Source: Triatoma infestans
Taxonomy: Eukaryota; Arthropoda; Insecta; Hemiptera; Reduviidae
Assembly (NCBI GenBank): GCA_011037195.1
Contig: JAAEAF010000183.1
Span: 62,001 to 126,000, forward strand
Direction of reading: 5' to 3'
DNA: 64,000 nt
Each line of letters opens with the position of its first letter. The first letter of the stretch is position 1. The notes beneath the pieces are model-generated. The model was not told the origin of the DNA. It worked only from the letters and a program-made list of their open reading frames with translations, and ran no database searches. Positions 25,691-37,119 of this stretch are shown here, piece by piece. Position numbers and translations under genes: made by a program.

Positions 25691-25719
25691 TATTATCCTT
25701 ATATCTCGTTAGGAATTGT

Positions 25720-27047
25720 TGGTAGTGAAGGGAATAAGAAGCACGACAAATATAGTAAATAAAAGACAAATTAATAACTTAATTAATTAACATTTTTTAA
25801 CAAATTAAAATTTAAAGCTTACTGCGATATGCATCGGATAATTGGGAATTATAGATAGATAAGAGGAAAGGGGATAGAGCAGGGGATGATGACGCCAAGG
25901 ACTGGGTGGATGCAAATATATCTACTTTAAGGAATGGAGGATGTTGTTGTAGAGAGATGAAATGATTTCAGTAGATCCCTGGTGAATGTGGGTAATTGTC
26001 TTAACAAAGAATTTAGCCTGCCTCTGCCCTGGCGTTCTTTCGCACCATTGCAGTCTAATGCAGACTTTATCAACAGAGCAGAAAAGAAATCTGGTATAAA
26101 ACAATCACCCGTCATTCCTTTATTGTATAAGTAATTTGCAAATAAACCGTTAGTGGACATGTATTACAGATATATAAAGGAGGTGAGGATTATATTATTT
26201 ACCTAAATAAGATTGCATTGTATGATAGTAAGCTCTCTATCAATCCAGTTGCAATGCCTGTGACGGCAATTTGCAGGGCAATTTAAGTCTCAGGATAGAA
26301 CATTCTTGAATAATAATAAAAGGCATAAATAAAGATAGAGCTAAGGAACAAATATACATTTATTTTTTTCTATTTTCCTTTAAGAATGTATTTGTTCTAG
26401 ATGAAATTTATAATACAAAAATTAGATTATTCTTATAAAACAAAACAAAAAAATTCAAATTTTACATTTTAGTTGAAATAAAAAAAGAAAAATAGATAAA
26501 AACGAATAAAATTAACGTTTCTGAATTAACCGCCAGGTTACAGCACTTACTTGATCTAGAGTTTGTAGTAGTACAAATAATTGTCGCTAGAAAGCATAAG
26601 CTTCTAGATATACTGAATTGTAGTGCCAAAATTCGCCACCCGATCACAGCGCCATCCTCTGATGTAAAAAGTTTTCAATAGCTTGAAATGCGTCTTTGTG
26701 AAGGGGACGGGAAGTAGCGACACCTAGTGATAAGCTATATAACTACAAATAAAATGGAATTCTCAGTAGGTGTTGTTATCTGGTGGCAATGTTTATAACT
26801 ACAAATATACTAATTTTAATTAGTTACTTTATTAATTAGAAAACAAAAAAATCTGGCATGAAACACTCACACAAGTTTCTCTTACTCCAGTTTTTAAAAT
26901 TGTAATCTACTAACTAAGTTAGTATATCAAATTTAATAAAATTCGTCGGTGTTTTTGGTGGAGAAAATCACAAAAACTGAAAAAAATTACTTAGATCTAC
27001 ATTATAATTAAAAAAAAAACTTCATTTTTGAACTAGAAATAAATGAA
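25720..27047 (+). repeat. Gypsy-like LTR, single copy
   Basis: Same start and end as the LTR-like blocks of unit 1 but only about 1.33 kb, because it lacks the roughly 210-bp LINE-tail insert present in both of those. It occupies the same position within the duplicated unit. It looks like a solo LTR. Confidence 0.6.
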
Positions 27048-27664
27048 TATATTAATTATATTAATATATATTAATAAAATTCATAAATTTATTTATCTTT
27101 TTTCTACGTTATATTTCTTGCGCTAGCTATTAAGATAATTCTTGGCACATTATTTGCCAAGATATTTTTCTGGAATAATGCTTGATATGATATTTTTCCT
27201 TCCTTTCTTTTTCAGGAGAGGGTTCAGACTTTTTACATTTGTTTTACAGCTAGTAGCTATAGAGGGCTGCGAATATTAATATTAACGTATGTAATAACTT
27301 ACATACAATGTTAAAATGAGAAATTTAAGACTATTGAAGGATAGATTCAAATTATTTTATATAATCACAGGACTTTCAACATTCAACTTTGAATTCAACA
27401 TTCAACATACATACAGGACAGCACCTTCAATCATTATTTTGTAAGCATTTATATGTAATTACCAACATACAGTTCAAGAACTTTCATCTAAATCTTGTCA
27501 ATAAAATTTACGGGCTAATTTCATTTGTTGGTATTTGATTGAATATTGTATTAGATAAATTTTTGAAAGCAGCTTCAAAATCTCTTGAAATGGCTGGTCC
27601 AATTGCTTGAAACATTTCTTGGGAAATTTCATTCAATATTTATTTATTTATTGCCTAAAGAAAC

Positions 27665-28255
27665 TGTACATTTCTCAAGAGACTGACCTCTGCTGAAAGC
27701 TGAACAAAAATACAGATATTACAAGAAGAAACATTACAAACATTACAGCTTAATCTTCAAAGTAATAAAATAAAATTAAATACTTGCTTAATAAAGTAGA
27801 TAGTAACAATGGTTTAAATAGACTTTATTCATTTATACAAATTATTTTATGGAAGGAGTTTGAGGGATCTCTTCGTAGGTATTAAATAATACCTTTACAA
27901 ACCTATATATATCTTTCCTCCAAAGCCTCAGAGATAAAATAAAATAAATGGTTTAACTTTCCTATATCTAGTAAGTTAGCAAAAACATAAGAACTGTGTG
28001 AAGGTAAATACCTATTTGACAACCTCCTTCTCAAACATTTATTATAAGGGCATTCAAAAATAAAGTGCATAATATTATCATTTTTGCCATCCTCATAAGT
28101 AAAGCAACTCTTTTATCAAATAAGGGGGCTATTCCAATATAAAAAATCTTGGGGTGACGATCACTACCTACTCTAGTTTGATCTATCAATCTGGTTTTAA
28201 TGATATTGCACCTAATATTTACATATGAACTACAATTAGCCAAGAGACACATCAC
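27665..28255 (-). pseudogene. LINE tail with zinc knuckle, unit 2
   Basis: Homologous to 20990-21560. The same - strand knuckle-like region is present with a few substitutions (for example A-K-M-I-I-L-C in place of A-K-M-V-I-V-C in the overlapping frame), so neither copy shows coding constraint. Confidence 0.5.
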
Positions 28256-28289
28256 TATAGTGAATGTTATATGAAGAGTTGAGTACTAC

Positions 28290-28695
28290 ATTGACGTCAG
28301 TTTAGAGAAAGATTTTCTAAATTATTGGAGACCACGACTGCATGCTGCGCCACCCAGATGTCCTGCACTCCTATGGAATAAAGCATTTCTCACACAAGTG
28401 CCACCGAGTTAAAAGGAATGCTAGAACCATCCAAAAGCTTCACAAGTCTTCTATAGCAAATCTTCAGAGGTTAGCTGCTTTACATCGATAAAATCTTCAG
28501 CCAGAATCTTATACATTTATTAAAAATATTGTTTTTCACTTGCCGTCATTCAACTTCCAGTGAACGAAACTACTGGGGACTTGTCATGGCAGATTTAAGA
28601 GCAACTTAAAGAATATCAATTGGACATGATCGACTACAGTGAAGTACTTCAAGGCCCAATTTTTTAACTGATTCCAAACTTCTGATTGGTAGTGT
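28290..28695 (-). pseudogene. Second Tc1-like relic, unit 2
   Basis: Counterpart of 21600-22030, with the terminal ACTACCAATCAGAAGTTTGG form on the - strand. It is shorter by a small deletion near 28355. No transposase domain is readable. Confidence 0.35.
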
Positions 28696-28699
28696 ATAT

Positions 28700-30790
28700 G
28701 TTCTTAAGGGGCGGCAATTTGTCTTTTTGTCCTGGGCGACGTAACCGCTAGTGCAGGCGCTGGTGTACCTTACGTTTTACTGCTCTGAAGAAAAAATGGA
28801 AAGTAATGGAAAATGCCTTGAAAAAGACCAAAGAAAAAGATGCCAGAAGACGTTGGCATGGATAAACGATTATTGAGTGGGAGTTGAAACCATGCCTATG
28901 GATCTCAATCTAGGTCAATGATAAAGACAAGTCCGTGCGATAAGTGTACTGAAATAATAATAATAATTGATATATAAGTATAATAATTAATAGCAATTAA
29001 TAGATATTAATTTCTAACTAATTAAAACAAATTCAAATTTTCCGACGTTCGGCAAATTTATTGCTTGAAATTTTTAAAACCTATGGTTTAACTAGCGACG
29101 ATTACAAGAGAAACCATAATTGCATTCATGAAGAAGACAATAAATTTGTCAAAATGTCGCTGAAAATTTGATAATCTGTTTTTCTGACCGACCTTGATAT
29201 CCTTTTACAATATAACAATACTATTAAAATAATATGTCGTCTGAGAGCTACTATGGCTTGGGAAAAGGAGTATCTGTATAAGATAGATGTAGAGAGTTGT
29301 TATTATGACAAGATGTTGAATATTTGGAGGAGAAAATTTGAATTATAAAGTGTTGGTCATTAAAAGAAACAAAATTTGGACATATGACCATATTTCACAA
29401 GTGATTTCTTCCATTATGTTCATCAGCAGTAGATGAGCTTTAGAGAAAAGAATGAGTGAAAAATAATGTCATTTCTTGTGTCTATATAGGTCACATATTA
29501 TGGGTGAAAATTATGAATAATATTTAGATTAAGTTATTTATTCAATTTAAGTTTCATTTAATGTAAGACGAACATACGGCTAATTTATCAGCGGTCCAGA
29601 ATAGCGGGCCAGTTGTAAAGAACAATGTCTATCAAAATAACGAACTTAATTCTTAATAATATTGAAAAATATTATTGAAATAAATTTTGGATAGGGCAAA
29701 GCAGAGAGGAATCCAATACCCATAAGTCTTCTCCAAACGACTCCGGAAAGAAGCTTTTGTCAAATAAGTTAGCTACAAAGCCAAAACCATAAAATGATCT
29801 AGCAGATCTATTGTAGCTCCTTGTATATTTCTATACATTATACAATGGCCAGTAAAAGAATAGGAAAATATATTATGTAAGGTGTGTCAGAATTTTCCCA
29901 TGTTTTGAATTCATCTGAAAAAAAAATGCATTTGGACTGAATGTATGTATGAGACGGAATTTGTGAACAAAACATATAAAATGCCTATCACTTTTAGTCG
30001 ATACATATTTTCAAGAATGTATTTTACAGGACTGGAGGCACCTTCAACCTTGAGTTTTTCTCTAAATCGCCACATCAATGCAATATAAAGGTAATTACAC
30101 CATCTATATTATATTAAAGTATCTTAAATGCATTGCTATAATGCGAAGTTTGAAGAAATTCGGTTAATCGAAAGTACAATCTTTCAGAACAGATTCCAGA
30201 ATGTTTTCGTAATTTCCTAGTAAACAGATCTATCGATTTCCTTTAAACATGGGATGCTAACTGTGCAGATATTAATTTTCAGTTTCAGTTTTATTTGAAA
30301 CATTTTTCTAGGAAAAAAATTATTTTAGATGATGGCCTTATAAGTTCTGCTGAGAGGTGGCAGAGGGCGCTATAGTGTAGTTGGCATAATCAAACTTTTA
30401 TTTATTTTATTAATACGAATTTATGTATAATACATATTAAGCGAGTCTGACTGATTTATATAACAATGTTTTTATGATGTATACAAACAACTAGTAATAT
30501 ACAAATTTTCTTATACACTATAATATGAGACTACCTATATTTAAATAGAAAAAAAATAAAACACATTTTTATTTAATTTATCATTATTATCAATATTCAA
30601 AATGTCCATAAGATAGCGCTGATTGTGCACTGATCTGGAAGTATGTTAGGTACAAATTGAGATCTGTAATTCTTCTAATCAGGGCAATGAAAAAAATATA
30701 TGCAATGATTCTTTTGAATTCATCTGAAAAATGTGCATATGGACTGAGTGTATGTATGAGAAGGTATTTGGATGGGCCTGAAATGCTGGA
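28700..30790. other. Noncoding remainder of unit 2 and flank
   Basis: The duplicate of 22030-23890 continues to about 30544. At 30705-30770 there is another short copy of a segment also seen at 29915-29960 (GAATTCATCTGAAAAA..GGACTGA.TGTATGTATGAGA). No gene seen. Confidence 0.45.
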
Positions 30791-30837
30791 GGATAACATC
30801 TGGTATTTTATCGGTCGCAGCATGTATATTCATTTTG

Positions 30838-30877
30838 TTCCTGACCGGTTTCGGATTTTCATCCATCGTCAAGGGAA
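30838..30877 (-). ncRNA. Hammerhead-like motif, family B, left arm
   Basis: On the - strand: UUCCC at 30877-30873, then UUGACGA (CUGANGA with C3 changed), one extra U, stem II GGAU/AUCC with a GAAA tetraloop, GAAA at 30852-30849, ACCGGU stem III, C at 30843, and AGGAA at 30842-30838. Stem I pairs at four of five positions. The C3 change probably weakens or abolishes cleavage. Confidence 0.45.
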
Positions 30878-31022
30878 ATTCCCCAAGTTTGTGTAGAGTT
30901 CACTTCAACGTAATGTTTCTGTTACCCTCACACTTGGTTGGTTGGTTGGTTGTACATATGTCACGTATATATTCAACAAACATGTAACATATAGACATAT
31001 ATATATCTCTCTGACATGCAAT

Positions 31023-31062
31023 TTGCTCTGGTGATGGATGAAAATCCGAAACCAGTCAGGAA
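31023..31062 (+). ncRNA. Hammerhead-like motif, family B, right arm
   Basis: UUGCU at 31023-31027 against AGGAA at 31058-31062 (four of five pairs, stem I). CUGGUGA is at 31028-31034 (A6 changed), then an extra U, stem II GGAU/AUCC closed by GAAA, GAAA at 31048-31051, ACCAGU, and C at 31057. Stem II differs from family A at two base pairs, both compensated. Confidence 0.45.
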
Positions 31063-31107
31063 CCAAATGAATATGTATGCTAAGGCGGATAAAATACCAG
31101 ATATTCC

Positions 31108-31480
31108 TTTTGGTCCAAAATTACATACCGGACGTTTCTCTTCAGTATTTACTGAATATTGAGTACCTTTATAACATGGATTGGTCGCAGTGCACATCTT
31201 ATAACATATCCTAATTATTGATTTATTGGAAGTACCCAGCTGCATTATCAGTATTTGCTTTATACTTTTGGATACTTGTGAGATAGAATTGCGGCTCGTG
31301 AAAGTCAGATGCTGACATCTGTAAAATGGGTTGTAAGTTGAAACTCTATTTAAATGGGTTGTAAGTTGAATTCAATCTTAAAACGGGTTGTAATGAAAAG
31401 CTCTATTTAAATTTTAATGTCCACCTTGTCACTATGTCATCCTTTAGTCGCAATAAATTATTTATAAAGATTGCACACAG
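31108..31480. other. Intergenic, no gene seen
   Basis: Contains three short imperfect repeats of AATGGGTTGTAAGTTGAA (about 31323-31400). Nothing coding. Confidence 0.45.
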
Positions 31481-31713
31481 GGAGGGGATTAGCTCAGTGG
31501 TAGCGCGCTGGACTAGTAATGCGGAGATCACGGGTTCGAATCCAGCCGTGCTGCCCTTAGATTTTCTCTTCCTAGGAGCCCCTACAGCTCACTGTCTGGT
31601 GATGGACAGTGTTGTCTGTCTGGAGGCCGGCAGTGCACTGAGAAGGCTCCGGGCGCAAATGACCACAGATGTGTGAGACGCCTTAAATAATAAAAAAAAA
31701 AAAAAAAAAAAAA
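31481..31713 (+). mobile_element. tRNA-derived SINE, copy 2
   Basis: The best copy. A box TTAGCTCAGTGG at 31489-31500, B box GGTTCGAATCC at 31533-31543, and the family body (CTCACTGTCTGGTGATGG, CAGTGCACTGAGAAGGCTCC). It ends in a 22-nt A tail at about 31692-31713. I see no clear target-site duplication. Not a functional tRNA gene, because the 3' half runs into the SINE body. Confidence 0.85.
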
Positions 31714-33240
31714 CCACTCTCGTTGCCAAGAGAACAAAAAAACGTTAGGTAAGAGCTTGAACCAATTATTCCTTTTAAAGTTTTCAAAATGTATTTTAAT
31801 CTTATGTTCAAAAATATGATTGTAGCATATTGGAGGAAGTTCATCAGTAATACTTTGCACCACCATGATAATGAACCTTTCTAGTGCTGTAATGGAAATA
31901 TATTTACAGCCAGTCTCAACGGGAATGAATTGACCAGGGGTATTGAGAGGAAGTTTGAAGTCTCAATCGTACTTAAAGAACCCAAGGACCAAATTTCATC
32001 GCCATAAGCAGAGTAACTGATTCGTAAAGTTTCATTTTACTCTCCCAACTATCAGGTTTGCCCTTATTAGTTATCTCTAGCTATTATTAAACATGAAATA
32101 TAAATATTTAATATTTTACCTATTACAGCTTTGTTAAAGGATTGAATGCATAGGCGCACAATGTGGGTAAGTCAATATGGCCACAAAAAAAAAAAATCAA
32201 AGTTCTGAAATAATTCAAGCGTTCAATGAAAACTGAGAATATTAACTATATAACTGTAGTTCAACATAATTGTTGGAAATTTATAAGAAATGTTTGTTTG
32301 GACAAGTAAAATATATTGTATGTGTACACTACATAGATATGTCAGACACTCCCAAAGTGTTCGGAATATTTAATATGTATAGCACAATGTTTTCATTATA
32401 TCTAAAAAAACCCCTTCTGAACTTTTGGAGATTTATTTTACCCAATGCTGTAAAATACACTCATAGGTGGCATTCATATTATTCTTAAGAATTTATACCA
32501 CACTTGTTACACAAACACTGCGAAATTTAGTAAAAATACCATCTTTATATATTAGTGAATAAGGCATTCAGCCGTTGTTTTATCCATAAAAACGACTTAT
32601 GTATAAAGCAGCAATCAGATACATCTTCAATTCTTACCACTCACTCTCTGGTGGTGGGTTACTATACAAGTGGCTAGGACTTCTTGGATGCCTGGTGAAT
32701 TACACTATTCTCATACCACAGAAATACGCATAATTCCAACCAATTCACAAATCACTACAACAAATTTATTTATTTATTTATTTATTTATTATTAAGTGTA
32801 AGCTACAGCTTGTGGTTAAGCATACTGGCTATATAACCAAAAGAAACACATCAAACACATATGAACTATAACATTATACTTCTTCACAAAATTAAAGGTC
32901 ATTATACAAAATGTAATATTCATTCAAATTATCTGAAATACACTGCTACAAAACAAAACAAAAATGGAATAAAACAAATATATATAATGAAAACACAAGA
33001 GTAATGGAAGATACACGAACTCATTAATATATAAAGCAAATCAATCATTATCTTCTTTCACTTCTCATTACATTTGTATCTAATCTAAATGACAAAATTC
33101 ATAATACTAATAAACATATAATTACTAACTCCCCATGAGAAACAACACAAAATAAACATAATATATGAAATGTAGTGTTATACAATAGTTATCATACATT
33201 ACTTATATTAAGCAACCAAATAAAATAACTCAATAATTAT
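31714..33240. other. Intergenic with microsatellite
   Basis: No gene. A (TTTA)n microsatellite lies at about 32763-32792. Frames at 31582 and 32270 have no domain. Confidence 0.5.
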
Positions 33241-33241
33241 T

Positions 33242-34660
33242 TCAGTTGTTGAAACAAGGCATAACATAATTAATAGTTGTATAGTTATCCCTACAAGATT
33301 TTAAAAACAGTCCAATATTCTTTACTTCCTTCTTATTTCTGGGAGAACATTTATTTGGGTCTTTGATATTATTTAATAGGTATCGTTTGTCATTATTTAC
33401 AGGACACTTTAACATTATATGTTCATAATCTTCATACTCCCCACATAATATGCACATATTCTTTGGGCAACCCCTTCACTGACCTTTAAGCTTTCAGATA
33501 CCCAATCTTTAGATGCTAAAGAGGCCATTTCAGACCTAGTTGAATTTTGAACGTAATATTCACTCATGATACTGGATTCCAATAATGATTAAAACCACAT
33601 TATAACTAAGGTTGGTATAATTGTGGACAATAAAAATAAGATTTGTGTAAAAATGCTTACCTTGTTAGTTTTAAATCTCATTTTGTATTTCAAATTAAAT
33701 ATGTAAAAACCCCTGATGATAACACGCGTATGTGTTGAAACGTTGGGTAGTTTATATAAAATATAAAAAGAATAATGTAAATTATATTATAATATAATTT
33801 TGTATCAGGCTGGCAAAGGTTTATTAAATTTACAATTTTCATATAAATCCTGTAAAGCAGCCTATAAATACTTAGAAAAGTAATATTCTAAGTTAAAATA
33901 AATTTTATTTTCAAGCAGCAGTGTTAATGATTGTTTAGATCTCATCTCAGCGAATACTTCTTGCCTACCTATATCCCTAGCCCTGTTTGTGACAATCTTT
34001 ATTAAAGTACTATCAGCTACATTACTACAAGTGAACACCCAGCCAAGACCCTTCTTAGAAATATTATTTTTTAGTGCATTTATCCAAAATACATCATTGT
34101 TTTTCCGTTCCTGGTAAGCCAAACAATCTTGAACTAAATGTCCTCTTTTATTATTTTTAATTTCCAAATAGTATCTGAAAATCTGCGGCAGAACTTCATA
34201 CTTAATATAAACCAACCCAGTTCCCATAACACACCAGCGTTCGCAGCACTCGAGGGTACACTTAATATATACTTATTAAAGCCATTTACTACCACTTGTA
34301 GACTCGTTTTACTATTATCAGTATTTATTATTGTGTCATCTAATCCCCATAATTCTACACCATATCTCATCACTGATTTTACTAAAACAGTAAAGAAGTA
34401 AGACAATTCTATTCCGGTGTTCTCCTTCTTAACAATTTAACTCTACCAAGTGCAAGTCCACCCCTAATTTTAGTAGTTGAAATGTGTTCATTCCATTTTC
34501 CATTTTTATTTATTTTAAAGCCTAAATAGTTCAGATGATTTACCGTTTGCACCAGGTGATCCTTATAGTACCATTTTTGGTAAGTTTTTAATTTTTTAGA
34601 TTTCCTAAACATAATTATTTTAGTTTTATGAACATTTACTATCATATTAAAATTGTCGCA
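33242..34660 (-). pseudogene. LINE ORF2 C-terminal half, interrupted
   Basis: On the - strand from high to low coordinates: V-N-V-H-K-T-K-I-I-M-F-R-K and L-N-Y-L-G-F-K-I-N-K-N-G-K-W (34645-34409), the segment just after the RT palm. Then S-V-M-R-Y-G-V-E-L-W-G (34406-34134), a cysteine-poor linker (34227-33862), and a knuckle C-I-L-C-G-E-Y-E-D-Y-E-H-I-M-L-K-C-P (33457-33405; C-x2-C-x8-H-x4-C). Several frameshifts and stops break it. About 270 bp of foreign AT-rich DNA with a hammerhead-like motif separates the last two parts (roughly 33580-33850). Confidence 0.75.
33709..33748 (+). ncRNA. Hammerhead-like ribozyme motif, family E (intact core)
   Basis: ACCC (33709-33712) pairs fully with GGGU (33745-33748) as stem I. 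CUGAUGA is at 33713-33719 and an extra U at 33720. AACAC (33721-33725) pairs with GUGUU (33732-33736) as stem II with a 6-nt loop. GAAA is at 33737-33740, ACGU forms the minimal stem III, and U at 33744 is the cleavage nucleotide. Every core base fits the hammerhead consensus except the extra U. It stands alone, not in a foldback, inside DNA that interrupts a LINE relic. Possibly the remnant of a Penelope-like element end. Confidence 0.55.
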
Positions 34661-34664
34661 ACAA

Positions 34665-35050
34665 ATTTTGCAGGATAAATTTACAACAGTATAATTTTGT
34701 AATAAAATTTTTATTTAAATATTATTTCAATAATGTGCACTCTACAAAAATAAAAATTACAACAAGAAAGAGGTAAGATAAATCAGTATTCTAGATAGGT
34801 TTACGATACATTTTCAACTTCATTCCTGAAATAAATTTTTCAAAACAGGTTAGTATGAAAAACTGACAAAACTGACGGCTACTGGTACTTTGTCTATAAA
34901 ATATTCTTTTCTTACAGTTTAAGACAGGAAAATATTTGTCCAAGAAAATTGATTTTTGAACGATTCTTAATGGAGCAACTCTCGTTGAACTTTCCTCTGA
35001 ATTGCATTTTCAGTAAAATGTACGATTCTACCACCAATAAAATATTGAAG
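34665..35050. other. Intergenic, no gene seen
   Basis: AT-rich, no readable domain or repeat. Confidence 0.5.
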
Positions 35051-35053
35051 ATA

Positions 35054-35361
35054 CAGTGCAGTCTCGATTATCCGTCACGTTCGGGACCAGACGGTTATCG
35101 GATAAGAGAATAGACGGTTAACAGAAAACAAGGTTTGGAGAATTTATATTTTATTAGTTTTTTAAAAACATTCCATTCTGCTTTTTATACGGGGTTGTGA
35201 CCGTCACGGAAACCGAGCCAGCATTAAAAAGTTTTTGGAAAATCCAGAAATTATATTGCGCCCGCGCCTTGTACAATGAAGAGTATATAATATGTACATA
35301 ATGTGTGGGCACAAACACCGTGATGGATAATTGGAGGTGACGGATAATCGAGACTGCACTG
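35054..35361. mobile_element. pogo/Tigger-type MITE
   Basis: A 308-bp element with near-perfect terminal inverted repeats: CAGTGCAGTCTCGATTATCC at the left and its reverse complement at the right. TA dinucleotides flank it on both sides (35052-35053 and 35362-35363). The CAGT-G-x-x-x-TCTCGATTATCCG style end and TA target are typical of pogo/Tigger elements. No transposase, so it is non-autonomous. The clean termini suggest a fairly young insertion. Confidence 0.85.
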
Positions 35362-35364
35362 TAC

Positions 35365-36465
35365 ATTAAAATGTATTGCTATAATTCTGTTAGAATTTAC
35401 CGATATAATTTACTGTTTTCATAGGGCTGTATTTTGTATTAAATAAATCTGCAATTAAAATTTGCTCAAAACACAGGTGAATTGCACAGTGAGATCTCCG
35501 GTGTACATATTGTTTTAAAAATGCCAAGGTAAGAAGTCATGTAGTTCACAATAGGTAGCTGCCTAGATTTCATTAGTATTTCCAGGGATATTCTAGGCAT
35601 CTAAGTTTCTTGTAAGAAAGTAAATTGATGGATCTACATCAACAATAACTGCAGTTTTCCAAAAAGTCTAAAGTTAATTAATGTAATATGGATAAAACAG
35701 AATAAATTGAAATTTAATACAGCTATTCTATAATTATGTTCTGTAATCTACACTTCTTATAGAACCCAATAACACGAATTAATGCATGCATACACAAATA
35801 GTAATTATTAAAGTGTTTTAAATAGATTTTCATTAAGATGATCTATAAAATCAGATGGAGAATCTGCAGATATTCGAAAATAGAGATGTCTTCACTGTCA
35901 GTTAATGTGTGTTCCTGAAACATAAAAATAAATTACTCACAAAACTAGAATCAATTTATGAATATATGGTAAGTTTATATGTTTTATAAACTATTTTTAT
36001 AAATTTATTTGTCTCTTTACTGTATGGTATTCATTTAATAATAAATTATACTCCTATTTATTTAATTAATAATAGTTCTCCATTTAGCTGAAATAGTGTT
36101 CAGTTGGCGAGAAGATTTTCTTTCATTTCCAACTATAATTATAATGTCAGTTTGGCAATAAATAAATAATTTAAATAACTTATTTATAAATGCATTCGTA
36201 TTGCATTTTCAAACTGCGGATTCTCCAATCTAGAACACACTTACTTAGTATTAGATAATTAATAATCTTATGTCTAAGATTAATCTTAAGATACTCACTT
36301 TCCAGAGAACTACGGAAGCATTCCTGAGCGAAATCATGTTTAAGAGTCATGCACCATTAGGCCACCGCATATTCAACTGCTCCAGGAATTAATTATTAGA
36401 ACATGGTATATTGGGCGTTTAGGTGTTATTTCTTCCCCCTGATAAATACCACCAAGAACAGAAAT
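35365..36465. other. Intergenic, no gene seen
   Basis: AT-rich. No coding relic or named repeat recognised. Confidence 0.5.
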
Positions 36466-36472
36466 TACTCCT

Positions 36473-36560
36473 GGTGGAGCGCGCTGGACTAGCATCACGA
36501 AAGTATGGGGTTCCAGTCCAGCAGGTGCAGCTTACTTCCTCCTAGATTTTGGGAATATTC
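36473..36560 (+). mobile_element. SINE head fragment
   Basis: GGTGGAGCGCGCTGGACTAG and GGGGTTCCAGTCCAGCAG match the tRNA-like head of the SINE at 31481 with a damaged B box, followed by a fragment of the CCTAGATTTT junction. The body is missing. Confidence 0.5.
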
Positions 36561-36852
36561 GTTAATATTGCGAGAAGAAAAATGCAACAAGATATGATGA
36601 TGTCCGCTTTCCACAATAATTGAAATTTATTAGCAGAAGAGCAATTAATCCCTGAGTGTTTCAATCCGAATAAATTCAAACATAAATGACCAGACTTTGT
36701 TCGCTCATATCGTTGTAACGGTTTAAGAAAACGAAACTTGGAGCATCTACATAATTTATGACGCTCTTGGGAAAAGGGATGTAAAATGTGATTGGTGTGG
36801 GTGTGTTATGTATCAGAGACATTTTCCGTGGTAGCCTGCTTCATTTTGTGGT

Positions 36853-36890
36853 CATCGACCGGTTTCGGACGTTCGCCCATCTTCAGGATG
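36853..36890 (-). ncRNA. Hammerhead-like motif, family A, left arm
   Basis: Same layout as 37038-37075 on the - strand. One stem II position is G-U in place of G-C (GGGC with GUCC); the core CUGAAGA, GAAA and GUC are intact. Confidence 0.5.
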
Positions 36891-37037
36891 CGCTTTTCAG
36901 ACAGTGTGCCAACACAGACTCGTATAGAGTAACTTAGTTTCACACAAACTTACTCTATACGAGTACATACTCTATAGAGTTAGTGTGAAACTAAGTTACT
37001 CTATACGAGTCTGTGTTGGCACACTGTCTGAAAAGCG

Positions 37038-37075
37038 CATCCTGAAGATGGGCGAACGCCCGAAACCGGTCGATG
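37038..37075 (+). ncRNA. Hammerhead-like ribozyme motif, family A, right arm
   Basis: CAUC 37038-37041 pairs with GAUG 37072-37075 (stem I). CUGAAGA 37042-37048, then extra U 37049. GGGC 37050-37053 pairs with GCCC 37058-37061 around GAAC (stem II). GAAA 37062-37065, ACCGGU palindromic stem III, C 37071. The core matches the CUGANGA/GAAA/UH consensus. In a transcript of the whole palindrome, the antisense arm would pair with and mask this motif. Confidence 0.55.
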
Positions 37076-37119
37076 ACCACAAAATGTAGCAGGCTACCAC
37101 GGAAAATGTCTCTGATGCT

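Larger units (their letters stand above)
23941..30550. repeat. Tandem duplication, unit 2
   Basis: The second unit of the direct repeat; see unit 1. It carries a single LTR (25720-27047) where unit 1 has two, and a roughly 60-bp insert at about 27365-27425. It ends near 30544, where similarity to 23890 stops. Confidence 0.8.
30791..31107. mobile_element. Foldback element, family B
   Basis: Inverted arms (about 30791-30877 and 31023-31107) with outer ends GGATAACATCTGG and CCAGATATTCC flank about 145 bp of unrelated sequence. Each arm has a hammerhead-like core (30838-30877 and 31023-31062). The general plan equals family A but the sequence of stems I and II differs. Confidence 0.7.
36812..37116. 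mobile_element. Foldback family A, near-perfect 305-bp palindrome
   Basis: Arms of about 135 bp are almost perfect reverse complements (ATCAGAGACATTTTCCGTGG at the left end, its mate at the right) around a roughly 35-bp centre. Each arm contains a hammerhead-like core, one per strand, and the CACACTGTCTGAAAAGCG inner block. Right of the palindrome, GCTTTCCAGCTCTGCGGAAC continues the family's outer end. It is non-coding; frames through it are shadows of the repeat. Confidence 0.8.

Noticed and set aside
31481..31560. A functional tRNA gene
   Set aside because: A and B boxes are present, but the sequence runs into a SINE body and A tail, and the acceptor stem does not pair.
32763..33200. CRISPR-like or satellite array
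   Set aside because: Only a short (TTTA)n microsatellite; no spaced repeats.
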